From Heterobilharzia americana (Eukaryota > Platyhelminthes > Trematoda > Strigeidida > Schistosomatidae): 64,000 bases of DNA. The position numbers and the translations under genes were made by a program. The stretch lies in NCBI GenBank assembly GCA_944470555.2, contig OX104130.1, positions 76,389,160 to 76,453,159 of the forward strand. The letters run 5' to 3'. Shown piece by piece: positions 22,900 through 35,727 of the stretch. The notes beneath the pieces are model-generated. The model worked only from the letters and a program-made list of their open reading frames with translations. It was not told the DNA's origin and did no database searches. Positions within the stretch are counted from its first letter, which is position 1, and each line of letters opens with the position of its first letter.

Positions 22900-24200
22900 G
22901 GTGAGTCTGCGAAATTTCTTCAGAGGATTCTATGGATAATTCTCACTAATGTGGGTATCGCATTCAGATCCAGAGCTGAAAATTCACTTTTCAGTTGGTT
23001 CTCAGTTGATAGTCGTTGATGTGATGACTGTGACACTCATCGATACCTATTTCTATTCTCCGCTTACAAACTCACCTACCTCACTTTAGGTGAAGTGAAG
23101 AAAAATGGATTTTACTAAAAGATATCGATCTTACTACATGAAGCTGAATTCTCAAACATAGTCATGGTATTCGGTGACTTCAGTGCTCAAGTAAGAAAGT
23201 TTAGTCGATGGAAAGAAAACGGTGATCGTCTTGCACAATATTGTCTTACTTAGTGTCCACCGAATTCTGATCATCTGTGGATACTGACAAATAATAGCAC
23301 TGTAAGCTATCGTTGGGGAGGATCAGTGAAAGATTGTCACTCTTTTTAGACTAGCTTCTTAAACACTGATCGTGCAAGTGTGTTTCTGCGTCTTAGTGTA
23401 TATCCAAGAAAAGAAGTTCTGGCTGTCACGTGCACATTTGGGGAGAAGGTTGCTAGGCCTTGGTCTCGACTTGCATTCCACCCTCCATCCGCATAAAGCG
23501 TGACATAGTATTCAGTTTACTGAGAGAACAACAGTAGAAACAGTTGGTAACCTATGATCGCAGGTTGGTTGACAACAGTCAATCTCTACAGCCTGATCTG
23601 AACTCAGTGATGTTAGTAAATCCATCTTGGCTGTCTCCATTCACGAAGAGGGGGTGAAAGAAGCTTAGACATGAGCGTGGTGAGAGTTTCCATCGTGATC
23701 GTAAAGATTGATGGGTGATGAAAAAGGTGGAGAATGCATTGACCCTACATAATAATACTCAACGGTGATGTAGCCTTATTAAAGACACTGTCATAATAAG
23801 GCGATCAGTGCGACCATTGTCGAGGAAGAGGAGTTTCTAATAGCCTTTCCGGGACAAGAGACTGGGATGTTGGGCGGGACACTTTGAAGAACAATTCAAC
23901 TGGTTTACGCTCCATTTGTCAACATACAGCCCAAACCTTCACAGGTTGTAGATATCACTCCCCAAAATCTCACCGAATTTGAGAAGATTGTTACAAAAAG
24001 CAGGACCTGACGGTGTGACACCAAAAAGTTTTAAGAATGAAGGTGTAGAGTTACTCATTAGAGTGATTAAGGTATTAGCTAGTGTATGGAGATCTCAGAC
24101 AAACCTCGATGTACCATGTTAGCTTAAGCAGGACTAATTTTGGAAGAAAATTAAGAGTGCTCAGACCATGAAGTCTTTGATTGTTAATCTGAGCTAGACA
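22900..24200 (+). mobile_element. Family 1, left half of an interrupted + copy
   Basis: Decayed + frames show NIVMVFGDFSAQV (endonuclease G-D-F-N-A-Q-V, about 23160-23195), GDRLAQYC near 23225, and AGPDGVTPKSFKNEGVELL with LASVW at the start of RT (about 23998-24090). The alignment then continues degenerately to the 'D-N-H-R-G-I-S-L-x-N-I' position at about 24198, where an antisense copy begins. The remaining RT resumes near 28604. Confidence 0.75.
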
Positions 24201-24204
24201 GGCA

Positions 24205-25760
24205 GAATCAACGTGGAACCCCGCACAGAGGTATGTAGGTTCACATTGCCACAATTCACAGCGGCACGCAAAGAACGAGTGGATACAAAAAGAGTGATAC
24301 CAAAGTAGCCAAAGATGTATAGGAGGGGAAAAAATTGAAAAGTAAGGTTAGTGAAAATGTTCAGGTTTTAGATGTCAAGAAGTAAATACATCTGCACCAT
24401 TGTAACTGATTTTCAGCCATGTTCACAGGAACCTCCAAGTATTGATTCCTTTAATCTCAAGGCCCGCAACCAGGTAGTCTAAACCCCCGTACGCAGCTCA
24501 GACTAACAGTCAGAGACTTCATGAACTGGTGCCGCGTCTTAGTCTGGTCACCCTGATCCATCTTCCACAACCCAGTCTAACTTTGCACGTCGAGGAAGGG
24601 ATGATGGCTTGGCATGCGCACCACATATCCAAACCACTTTATTCGCTGAAGATTCAAAACCTCATTTACCGCTTCCCCTTTTTTGCCTAGCACCCTTTAC
24701 CTAACCTCGGTATTACGCACGCGGCGATTCCACCATACGTTAGCAATAGTTTGAAGAAACTTGTAGTAATATCTACCTCTAACGACTATGTCTCTCACCC
24801 ATAAATCAGGACAGGACGGACTGCAGCGCATTATACCCGTCTTTTAATAGGTAGTCAGATGTTCTGCCGGTCGGCTCCAGCGTTGATATATGTTGGCAAA
24901 ATGCCAAACGAACCTTCTGCATTCGAGCTGAGACTTCATCAGCAACCAGTCCGTTTGGGCTGTTGCCCCCCCCCCCCCCCGTAAGTGGAGTAGTTAAGGC
25001 ATCCTGACATTCCACTCCTTATCCTAAAAGTGTGAGTAGTTGTGGTCCAGTCCTGGAGCATCGTTTTACACTTGACAGGTGCGAAACCCATACCGAATAT
25101 ACACAGATTTCTGCTTAACGCTATCAAGCGATCCTGCATTTTGTCAATATCTTCACCTAGCAGGACAAAATCATTTGCGTACTTCAAGCCATTCAGATGC
25201 CCTCCAGGGAGTAGATTGATCTGTGTGAAGTCAGAGGTATCTAAGGTTATGCCCGTGAATACATCTGTAGCGAAGCTGAACAGGAGTGGTGACACTGCTA
25301 CAATACCACGGTTGACAAGGGTTAAATGCCACTTCTGATCAAGAAGTTTGGAAAGTACGAGTCACCGTTAATTATGCCTATGTCCCGGGACCTGATGAAG
25401 TATGAAAAGGTGACCGGGGCACTCTCTTCCAGGTCTGAAACCTCCCTGGTTTTCTCAAGCTCCAGTTACGTGTCGGGTGACAATGCGATATTAGTTAGAT
25501 TGATCCACTTGTGGTTTTCATCAGAAAACCTCGCTCGTTTCCTATAGACTGGGATGGTCAGTGAAGTAGACCAGTCTGGCGGGACTACTTCTGATCCCCA
25601 TACCTAGTGCTTTCGTTACTCTATTCAATAATTCCCTACATCCTTCCTTAAACGCTCCTAGTGGCAAACTATCAGGTCCTGTTGCTATGCATCGTTTCAA
25701 GTTTGAAACACTCTTTTCAACTTCGAGGGAATTCGACGAACAGTTGATCCGGACTGTGTA
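24205..25760 (-). mobile_element. Family 1, antisense copy (5'-truncated)
   Basis: The - strand shows an RT start (GPDSLPLG region near 25680), a fingers/palm segment near 25450-25300, MSPLLFSF and GLKYANDFVLLGEDIDKMQ (25295-25100), then the C-terminal domain and the antisense tail at 24500-24210. The palm motif is YAND instead of YADD, so a catalytic Asp is lost. A run of 15 C at 24966-24980 interrupts the frame. Confidence 0.85.
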
Positions 25761-28603
25761 TAAAAATGTAAGCTGTTTGTATGAAGTAGGTTATTAAGCC
25801 TTTTCAACTTCGCACTCACCCTTCTTGCCAATTAATCAGAATAGCTTGCAAACTGTAATGTATGAGAATAACCAGTCCTTACATAAAATGAAATAGATGG
25901 ACTTATCCTAGCTTAATGTGCGATGGAACAGATACAACGATATAGATCGTTGCATTCGAATACATGGGTTTACATTACTTCTCTGTGCAATGTCGCGAAC
26001 AGAGAAGACTAACTGAAGTAAAAGAAAAGACAGTAAAATAAGGATACAAGTGGAAAGATAGCACTTTAAGCAAGAACTTACAATCACTAATTACGGACTG
26101 GCGCATGACAAGTTTCGAATAAGAACGTAATGTGCATCTTAAGCTTCATTGTTAACCCCTACTCAGTATTAACACAAATTAAGGTATTATCCAGTCAGCC
26201 CAGTTAGCGGATTAATTTGCCTCCGGAAAACACGTTCCCCTAAACTAAAAACATTTGAACGTCTATCGAAGCTAGAGTTGCTCTCTTACTATACTGCTTA
26301 ACAACTGCATTATGATAAAAATGTCTTTTTCTGTTTTAAGTGGTTAAAAACAGTCATGAATTGATCAACTAGTTTATCGCCTTCTCATCAATCTTCTATC
26401 TATCTGATCGGTATGGATAATGGCTAAACCTAACTCATGTACTCTTTGGTTTTTGCATTTCGTCAACATATCAAGTCTGGTTTACGCCCATCATCATAAC
26501 CATCATTATGGTGTCGTTTTATCAAACGCATCACGTTTTTTACGCAATATTATAGGTAGTAGTACAAAATGAATTTACTTCTTTTCTAACTTTTTAGTGA
26601 ATATATTCTCCTAGGGTCTGTTGAAAAGCAAATATGTGCGTCAAATGATGCAGTTTAGTCAAGATGCTGTAGGTGTGTATATAACTTGGTAGATTATCAG
26701 TTACTCCTACTACTTCTGAGTTAACCAATCAGTGAGATGTTTATTAGACGTTATTCTGTATAACAGACTACCCCACTGACATGCAACACTCACAAGATTT
26801 GCATTTACTTTATCAATGGAACAGAGTGAATCCGCCTACGCTAAACATTCTCTTTTCTTCAATTTTTAAAAAAACTCGTATATTGGTAAAATGCTTTGGT
26901 TTAGTCATCATTATTCATTCGTCATAATAAAGTTGGTCAGGATGACCTTGAATTCTGTTAACTTCAAGGTTGTAGGCTGCTATATTCTAAAGCCCAGCAG
27001 TACAATCTGCACCCAGTACACTGCCCTGACCGTTGGTTAGGTATATGATTCTTGTCTGGTTGTACCCAAAAAGTGAAGGCCTTCAAACAATCTGACAGCA
27101 AACTACTAATAGAAGTATCCTATCCTGTATGTTGGTGTCAGTCATACTTTATAGAATAAATAATATTTAAGCTCTACACCTTTGAGAACATAACGTTGGA
27201 TTTTATGCTACATCAAACCAGAAAATCTTATGGGAGGAGTAGGACTAATCGAATACATCGATGGAAGGATAAACGATGAAGTCAAGTTTATCCGGACTAT
27301 TTGTACGCAATTAGATGTGATGTGGTCAAACGGTTTATAAATCCAGGACTTGAAATAATAACTCTGTTTAGGCAACTGAATTGTGTCGTTAACTCCTGAT
27401 TTCGGGCCGAATACTAAGTCTCATTGACTCATCTTATCTTTGAAAGAGGGACTGTGACTTGTTATCTTGGATGATTGACTTTCAAACAAATGCATCACAT
27501 GTTTAAGTCCTATTTGATTTACTGAGGTTTGAACAGTGTGGTAGCATTATTAACTTTTGCACAATATGTATGGCCCGTTCCCAAGCACATGGCATCTTGT
27601 TCGGGGTTGCTGAGTTACAGTACATTTCTTCTGTTAAAGTTTTTCATAAGTAGTTACCTATTGACTAAGATCGCACTTTGTTGGCTTCAATATCAGCTTC
27701 TATAGCACTCAAAAGGACTAATGCTACTCACCCGAGAGGGGGATAGTGGAAAGGATTTTTGAAATTCATCCCACCCCACTACCACTTTGATCTAGACAAG
27801 CAGCATATGAACCATGTATCCCCAACATGTACACTGTTGTTGTTGCTGTTACATAACATAAGAGGTTGCCAAGCGATGTCAGTGATCTGTTGTTTTTGTT
27901 ATGCAAGGGACTGTAGCTGTGCTAAACTGACAGCATCCAACTCTGAGGATGAGCAAGGTCTCCAATTAAATCACACAAAAACGGGACTCTATGTTCGCCA
28001 ATTCTCAACTGTCATAGTCCTATCACGTTACATAAAACACTTGTTGCTCATCTCCAGCAGTTTATGAAGTCGCTGTTGAAAGAAGTTTTGTTTGAATAGA
28101 TTTTTCGAGATGTTAGGAATCGGTAATGCGATGACAGTACGTGATACATTTCACAACACCAAATCGGCAAGGAACTGAATATTCATTTCCCAGAAATTCA
28201 GAAACCTAAATGAAACAAACGGCTCGGTATCCTTAGAATTATCAAACTTTAACCGTTCTCAACCATTATTCATTCACTTAAGTGAATCCGTTAAACAGTT
28301 ATTCATTAATCAAAGTTTAACATCATGTGTTTAAGGTTAGGTATTTGCGTTTATATGAAGGGTTTACAAACACTTTGACATTAGCCAACTCAGAGTAAGA
28401 AAAATATATCCTTGAAAAATTATTACCGTGTCGGTGTGTCTACCCAAAGTTATCTACCATACTGCCTTCCAGCTGACGACAATAAACTGAAATACACAGT
28501 GACTAACTATTCACAAATATCCCATATCTATTTAGCCTGGGCATGTAGACGTTACTTCAAACAAACTGAGGAAACGCCAGGGCGTTATCCACTAGGCCAG
28601 AGT
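25761..28603. other. RASSF intron 3, unexplained 2.8 kb between two halves of a family 1 copy
   Basis: No recognised protein motif. A 102-residue + frame at 27759-28067 with a Leu run and a Cys-rich stretch has no family I know. The segment near 26935-27130 has a Pro/Cys-like repeat texture but no assignment. See the finding on the 4.4-kb interruption. Confidence 0.4.
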
Positions 28604-30040
28604 CAGATCCTAGAGTCCAGAGTTATCTGACGTCTAACTGGAGCTCGAGAAAACTAGACAGGTCTCAGACCTGTTCAAGGGTGCATCAACCACATTTTTA
28701 CCCTCCGACAGATTTTGGGACACAGGCATACTTACCGGCCAATAACTGACACTTACTATATTTCCTGACCTAAAGATGGCATTTCACTCTGTCGACTGTG
28801 AGGTGTTGTGGCAATGTATGACTGTGAGTGGAGTACCGAGAAAGTATATATAACACGAATTACAACTCTACACGAATTCACGCAACCGTGTCATGGCTAA
28901 TGAAGAGTTGTCATGTGAATTGACGACAACTGGTGGTGTTCGCCAATGATGTCCGCTGTCACAGTTCCTGTTTAACTTCGTCACTGACGTACTAATGGAC
29001 AAAACCTTAGGTTACGTCTGGATTCACAAGGATTGACCTACTCCCTGAAGGTCATCTGGTTGACTTGGAGTATGCAGAAGATATTGTCTTGCTGGGCGAA
29101 GACGCTGACAAAATGCAAGGTCTTCTGAACGCGTTGAGCGGCAGTCAGTATATTTGGCATGCGTTTCACTGGCACCTGTCAAATGTAAGATGATGCTCGA
29201 GGATTGACTGGTCTGCAAACACTCCCAGTTTAATGATAGGATGTGAAGTTGTGGAATGTGTCGACCACTTGAATCAGCCAGAACAGGCTGGGTGTTGACG
29301 AAATCTCAGCTCGGATACAGAAGATCCATTTGGCATTTGCCAACTTGCGTCGCCTGGGGCTCCAACTGGCGAGATATCCAATAATCCATCGAACGACAAG
29401 AACACCGCTCTGCAGCCCGTTCTGTTCTGTTATACGGCTGTCAAAAGTAGAACTAGGAGCGATTACAGGGTTTCGAACACATGTCTGCGTGCGGTTGAAT
29501 CGCCGTATGAGCGGCTTTGAAGTCTAGCGAAGGGTAATAGGCAAGTCTATTGATGAGTTTGTGAACGTTAGTCGACTGAGATGACTTGTACAAGTACTGC
29601 ACATGCCGAATCACTGCCTATGTCAACGTGCCATGCTAGGAGAAGTTCGATTAAGTTGGAAGAGGGTTCAATGTGGCCAGACCAAGACTTTGCGCCAGTC
29701 GACGAGATCTCTTATTGTTTGTTTGAGTTGCGTGGGGCGATGCAGACTGACTGGATGGGGGTCCTTGAGACAAAAGGAATCAGTGGTTGAAGACTTTTGG
29801 TGATATGTCTGAAAATCAGTCACAATGGCGTAGATGCATTCACTCGGTGTCTTCTAAAGGTTGAATGCCTGCACTTACCTTCATCTTCAAATTGTTTATT
29901 CTCTCACACAACTTTATTTTTGATATCAATCTTTTTCTATCCTCCTGTACCACTGTGAAGTGTGGCAACTTAAGCCGATGGCACCCGTGTGTGAGGTTCT
30001 ACGTTGACTTTGTCAGTCAGTCACTCCTTGTGCAACGGGT
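28604..30040 (+). mobile_element. Family 1, right half of an interrupted + copy (RT to tail)
   Basis: In + frames: ILESRVI-stop-RLTGARE, QGCINHIFTLRQILGHRH, KMAFHSVDCEVLWQCM, then a palm motif EYAEDIVLLGEDADKMQ near 29060-29110 (YAED in place of YADD). The C-terminal domain follows at 29340-29850 and the tail ends acgttgactttgtcagtcagtc near 30025. The start fits directly onto the end of the 22900-24200 piece. Confidence 0.85.
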
Positions 30041-30149
30041 ATAGCATAATTTTGATCCCATAGCTCTTAAATCTCCATCCTTGATTGCCTCGAAATTGAA
30101 CGGCCGCTACTGGCATATGAACCTCTGTGCGGATACCCCAGTACTGCTG

Positions 30150-30260
30150 CTATTTTAAGTTTCGACGTCAGCGATAGTCTATAGAAGCTACCAGTGGGAT
30201 CTGAAAAACGAAATCCATGCCCTGGATTCTACTGCTAGCCACTATCTGTCCATTATTAAT
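30150..30260 (+). repeat. Degenerate Sm-alpha-like ribozyme repeat remnant
   Basis: gatctgaaaaacgaaatccatgccctggattctactgctagccac retains the right half of the Sm-alpha hammerhead unit (GAAA-like segment, then ctggattctactgctagccac). The CTGANGA box is not recognisable. Confidence 0.5.
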
Positions 30261-30609
30261 ACCAACGCTGAAAAACAGTGTATTAGTTCACATCCTTGTG
30301 GAGCAGACTTCATCGAAAGGTTTATCTTGTTTGCCTATATTTAATATAGGTCAATAAACTGTAAGCGATAATCCCATGATCACTTTGACCAATATCTGCA
30401 GCTCCACGTTTATTTGCCGTGACTCACGGCAGTATAAAAGAAAAAAATGGATTGTTGCGACACAACTTTTGATGAGTCACTAAGTGCAACTAAGCATTCC
30501 AAAGTCACCTTGAAAATTCATTTACTATCTTTATTTATAAGAAATATCTGGTTACTACAGAATCAAACGGTTTATTCATCCTCTTTTTCAGCTATCGGTT
30601 AGGCTAAAA

Positions 30610-31010
30610 CTTGACATCAGTCCATAGATCTCTGACTGTTGGTCTGAGTCGTGTAGGAGGTGTTGACTACCTGGCTAAAGGCCTCGAGACCTTAGGAATC
30701 AGTGGTTGGGGACTTCTGGTGAAATAGCTGAAAACTGATCACAATGGTGCAAATGTATTAACTCTTTGATGTCTTATCAAGCGTGTATATTTTGGCTAAC
30801 CTTTATTTTTAAATTCCCTCTCTTCCCATACACCTTTGTGCAATTGGTTATGTCTTTTTCTATCCACTTGTTCTTTGTATACTTCTATGAAGTGTAGCGA
30901 CTTGAACTGAAGTTCTACTTTGATTTTGTCTGTCTCTCTATGACTTGCATTATTTACATTTATGTCTTTCATCGTATCGCCATGTATCTTGATGCGATGA
31001 TGCAGACAGT
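30610..31010 (+). mobile_element. Family 1, short 3'-terminal copy
   Basis: Begins at gatctctgactgttggtctg (C-terminal domain) and runs through agtggttggggacttctggtg to a tail like that at 29.9-30.0 kb (gaagtgtagcgacttgaact). About 350 bp. Confidence 0.75.
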
Positions 31011-31589
31011 GGCAACTTGAACTACTACGCAGAAACTCTGCCATATGTGAGTTTAATACAAAGTTTTATGAAGCTTGTTAGACTTTGTGTTAATGTTGAA
31101 CAAGGTAAATATTCACTATGTTCAACACCAGTCGGTCACCAGAGAGCACGTGGTGTAACAACTTCCAAGTCGCTAGTAGTCGGCACTGATAGAAGTCCAT
31201 CGACCAAGTTTTTGGTTTGGCCACTAAACTAAGTAACTCGTTACTGTGGTGCACTGTATTTTGGTGTCAAGTGTTGTTAGGGGTCAATCGGCAAAAAACG
31301 CTGAACGCAGGTTTTGTGTATATCTGAGCTCCATCATCAAAGCGGATGTGGAATCGAGATGTTATTAATTAAACCAATATGATATATATACAGTCAACTC
31401 AATTCACCACAAGAGTCTGATAAATTTGATAGTGTAAATTTCACTCTGTAACAGTGTGACTTATGTGCTCTGATGATTTATTCTAATGAGAGCATAATTG
31501 TGTTCTGTAAAAAAACGTACGTGACTGAAAGATGAAAGCATGCTACATTTTAAAACTAAAGAATACATCCTAACTACTAGGCTTAATAG

Positions 31590-32330
31590 CTGCACGACAA
31601 AAAACAGACAAACAAAATCAACGTAGAACCTCACACACAAGTGCATCAATTCGATTGGCTACTCTTCACAGTAGTATACAAAAAACATATGGATGGGAAG
31701 GACTAATATCAAAGGTGTGTGGGGAGAGAGGGAATTCGAAAATTAAGGTTAGTTAAAAACATTACCGCTTTAGAAGAAATCAAAGGGTGAACGCATGTGC
31801 ACAATTGCAACGGGTTTTCAGCTATTTCACCAAGAGTCCTCAACCACCGATTTCTACCGCCTTGGGGACCCCTAGCCAAGTAGTCTACACCTCCGCTTAT
31901 ATGACTCAGAACAAAAGTCAGGGACTGCATATACTGTTGTCACGTCTTGGTCTGGTCACTTTGAGCCGTCTTCCAATCTGACCCGACTTCCCCCAAGTAT
32001 TGCACGTCAAGGTTATAATGGTGCGTAGTGTCTCGGCATGCACAACACTTACCGAAGCCAACTCAGTCGCTGAAAGTTCCTAACCCCATTAATTCACTTG
32101 TCTCCCTTGCCTAGCCGTCTTGATCTAACCTCGACATTGCTCATGTGATGATTCCACCACACGAGCAATGCTACGAAGACACCTGTGACCGAGAAGCAGT
32201 AACTGCTTCACGTCTTCTGCTTTTAACGGTCATGTCTTACAACCGTGTAGTCGTTCTTCAATAGATAGTTGGTTATCTTGCCAATCAGCGCTACAGATGA
32301 TACAAGGATGTAGCATAACCGCTTGTCAGT
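31590..32330 (-). mobile_element. Family 1, antisense 3' copy
   Basis: The + text opens with the antisense tail (aatcaacgtagaacctcacac) and continues through the C-terminal domain (caccaagagtcctcaaccacc, tcttggtctggtcactttg) to ccaatcagcg near 32290. The longest remaining frame is 73 residues. Fully degenerate. Confidence 0.8.
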
Positions 32331-32469
32331 TCTAGTTGTCACACACTTCACAACAGCAAAATGAATGCGAATCCAACAAAAGGGGAAACAGAAAGGGTTA
32401 ATATGCCAGCTCCTGTAAAAGAAATTAAGAACTCAAAAAAATGGATTAACTAAGTACAAGTATATAATA

Positions 32470-33160
32470 TTTAAGGTTACTATGACGACGAAGGGTCATT
32501 ACGTCTGCACCAGTGCATTTGATTCTGGAACTTATTTTGTTCCAGTAACCAATTTCCAATCTCGTGGAATTCAACCAAGAAACTGAGACGTTCCAGCGAC
32601 TTCATGGGTTGATGCCATGTCTTGAACCGGCTACCTTTAACCTTTTCCAGCCTAATCCTAAGACAGGTAATATAGAGAAGCAAAGTTAATCCCATATCTA
32701 GTCATGCGTACCACATATTCTGCATATCTCACCAACTGACTTGCACTATTCCTCTGCATCACTCGCGTAGTGATGCCACGAAGACAGCAATTTCCCAGTA
32801 TTGTAGCTGTGACACACCTCCCGTCTCTAATGGTTGTTCCAACCATAAATGCAGTAGGAAAGGTTGTATTACTATGCAGTACACTCAGCTCTAGAGAAGT
32901 CTTCAACAAATATTTTTTTGGCATAACATAGACAGCGCAGGTTTGCAGAAGTCAACCAATCATTTTCTTACTGATGCTTAAAAGTTAGGCAGTCACTAAT
33001 TCGCCGTGATTGATACGACTTCTTAGGTAAGTGAAATGGCTGGTGCTCTTAACCAACTGGGGTATAACATGCAGACCAGTCATGATGTGATATTTGGCAT
33101 TTTGCAGGATGATAATGTTATTTAATGTATGTTCTATATATGATCCCATCATAAAAAATC
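32470..33160 (-). mobile_element. Family 1, highly decayed antisense copy
   Basis: Keeps acgtctgcaccagtgc, the C-terminal domain segments at 32580-32870, and gatacgacttcttaggtaag near 33012, which matches gatcctacttcccaggtaag at 4854 in the best copy. It ends about 50 bases before the exon 4 acceptor. Confidence 0.7.
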
Positions 33161-33212
33161 TATGAGTATCATACAACCAGCAAATAATGTTTGCCAAAAT
33201 AATTTCTTTTAG

Positions 33213-33444
33213 AAATAAATCATTTGGAACAATCAGCTCGACAAGGTGTGAAAGATGGCTATTCTACACCTGAATTATTAAGTGGATCTGCAGTTGGCCC
33301 TGTCGCAGAATTAGCTCAACTAGCCGCCACGCCTTGGTCACAATTGTTGGATACGAATCGTGCAAGACAACGCGAACTACTGTCAGAATGTGAACGACAT
33401 AAAATTGCTATCGATCAAGTGGATAGTCATCTTGCGAAGACAAA
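33213..33444 (+). CDS. RASSF7/8-like gene, exon 4 (coiled coil with family Trp motif)
   Basis: Residues 210-286. Acceptor tttcttttag at 33212, donor gtatgt at 33445. It starts EINHLEQSAR, continuing the heptads of exon 3, then a Gly/Ser/Ala linker and TPWSQLLDTNRARQREL (Trp at about 251) followed by a helical run ending HLAKT. RASSF8-type proteins have a comparable W-x2-E-L...E...Q-L helix in the second half of the coiled coil, so this supports the family call. The first codon is completed by the G of exon 3 to give Glu. Confidence 0.83.
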
Positions 33445-35727
33445 GTATGTTGATGATATCGAGGAATGTAGAAATTTTCTATTACTGACACCGTTGATAA
33501 TCGTGATTAACCTCCACCGCTGATTGATTGGTATCAGATATACAGGCATTCTAAGATGGTGGAGAATATTTGTAGCTGAAGATAGTTTAAGTTAGTGCCG
33601 ATTCTGTTTAAAACACCACCACCAAAATACTGGCATTCGTAATTCAATCACGTGCCTGCTAATAAAAGCTCTTCACTATCCACCTAGCACAGGCGCCATT
33701 GGTCGCCAGTTGTTAGCTGCTTTAGACTCTTTGAAGTGTCAATCAGTTCCCAACTGATCTAATTTCACTACCAAGTTTATTGATCCAGCAGTATGGTGCA
33801 TTTGTATATTTGATTTCATGATGGCAGCTAAATCGATGGGAGGCTTTGGAACTCAACAATAAGGTTGTATCCACTGCTGTCTCCAGGGCTGATGAATACA
33901 TGCCATCTTCCGGACTCAAACCATTGAACGATGCAGTCGCAAGTGTTTTGTGTAGAACAGTATGCATAGCAAGAAGCAGTTCAACTCTACAGCCAAAATA
34001 TTCTCGTATGATATAACAGTTATTACAATTTCCTTGAAGGGCTCACCCAAGTTACTTATCTGAAAGTATTGGTTTCTTGTCAGTTCGGTTGTGAGGGCAT
34101 TAGTTGTACTGGGGGTTTAACTGAACTCCAGTAACATAATTTTATGAGAGCAGGCTTACACTGTTTTCTTAGTGGTTTTCAATTCAACAAACTAGACATC
34201 ACATACAAAAGCTATAGAGGCATACAACTGTTACTGAGTGTGTTACAAAAGTGAAGAAGTTGAATTTAGGGGTCACCCCATTATTGACTAGAAACTTTCC
34301 ATCAGCTTAGTAGGATAACACTGGCGTTTGGAGCGATTAGTGCTGGGTTCGAGTGTCAATGGGAACACTACCACTCGCTGAGATTCAGGTCCATCCATCT
34401 CCTTCTTCACCTCCATTGCCAACAAGTAAATGACATCGAAATGTAACTTGAGGCAATATCGGAGCATCCGTTCAAGTAACCTTCCCATGTACTAACAGAT
34501 ACCAATCAATTCGGTCCAGTAATAATAATCCACGAGAAATAACAAGCGTCAATGCTTGCTTCAGATTTTTTTTTTGACAAGTCATTAACTACTTCTAACG
34601 AATAGATGTCTCACTATGACTAGTATAGTTCATGTAAACTGGTTAAATTTCTTCTCTTAAGAGTCAAACCTCGATTTGTTCAACTTTTTTTGACTTGACT
34701 TATTATGGTACTGCAACAACCTATTGGAAGGTAAGTAGTAGTCCTTGAAGACAACTTCATCAACTTGCTGTACATAATTAATATGGTAATTTGAACAGTT
34801 TGTAGATGGAATATATGACTTACTGAAGAGATGTGTTGTATCCAACACCCTCTAGTATACGCGCATTGAAGTTATGCATCCTTTTTCTATCATTACACTG
34901 TTTAATTTATCTGACTAGATAGATTAAGGGTTTATCTTACTGGTATAGCACGATTTTGATTTAACTTGGACATATTTCGAAAAAGGCTTTGTTATGTGCT
35001 TACACTGGATGGCTGTTCCCGGCAAACGCTTTTATTGGTAGCCTTTAATCAAACCCGAATAGAACTGATCGTCAATCGTGTAAGACACAAGCGACTAACA
35101 AAAAAAGTTACACGCGCTAAATGACTAAAGCTGAATCGATAGGATAAGACGTAACGTGATGTTTATTTGGTCCATAAGTTTATTGATTTACCGCTATGAA
35201 GTATACAGTCTTAACTAACAGCACTGAATAAAAAAAAACCCAATTAGAACGGATAGTGTCGGCGAAAACCAGGACAATTAAAACAAAATTTAGGACATGG
35301 ATGTACACCTGTGTTAGTAAGGTCCATTTTGAGCCGCTGATAGGATGAATCCTATTATCGTACAGAAACCATGCGCAGCTAGCCTACACATATATGCTAG
35401 TCCAAAAAACAATCAATCACAGTGGTGTTTTATCATAACTTACCCGTTGATACAAAGACTGTATCCATCGATGACTTTACAGACGATATGGGTGTGTTAA
35501 CTAGTAGAAATGCCCAGTGGAGATTCAGTGATTCCTATCGAAACTTATTTAGTAACTAGTCCATTCATAAACTGATACAACTGTTATCGATAAACGAAGC
35601 AACCAACCATGCAGCCATAAACTACTATTCAATATTTTTCATTTCAAAGTGATGCTATTTTCTAATTTGATGAATAAGTAACCTGGATCAACCTTATTGT
35701 TTTATTAATTCATCATCGAATGGATAG
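33445..35727. other. RASSF intron 4
   Basis: No exon or coding element. Bases 33558-33577 (ggtggagaatatttgtagct) repeat a stretch at 47117-47134 inside a Penelope-like terminal repeat, so 33.55-33.95 kb may be an old end of such an element. A tRNA-like or microsatellite signal is not evident. Confidence 0.4.

Noticed and set aside
27759..28067. 102-residue + frame with Leu run and Cys-rich part
   Set aside because: Looks like a possible membrane protein but has no family, no supporting exons and a low-complexity Leu tract.
33445..33523. Extension of RASSF exon 4 to the next stop
   Set aside because: A good gtatgt donor at 33445 gives exact phase match with exon 5; the extension has no coiled-coil character.
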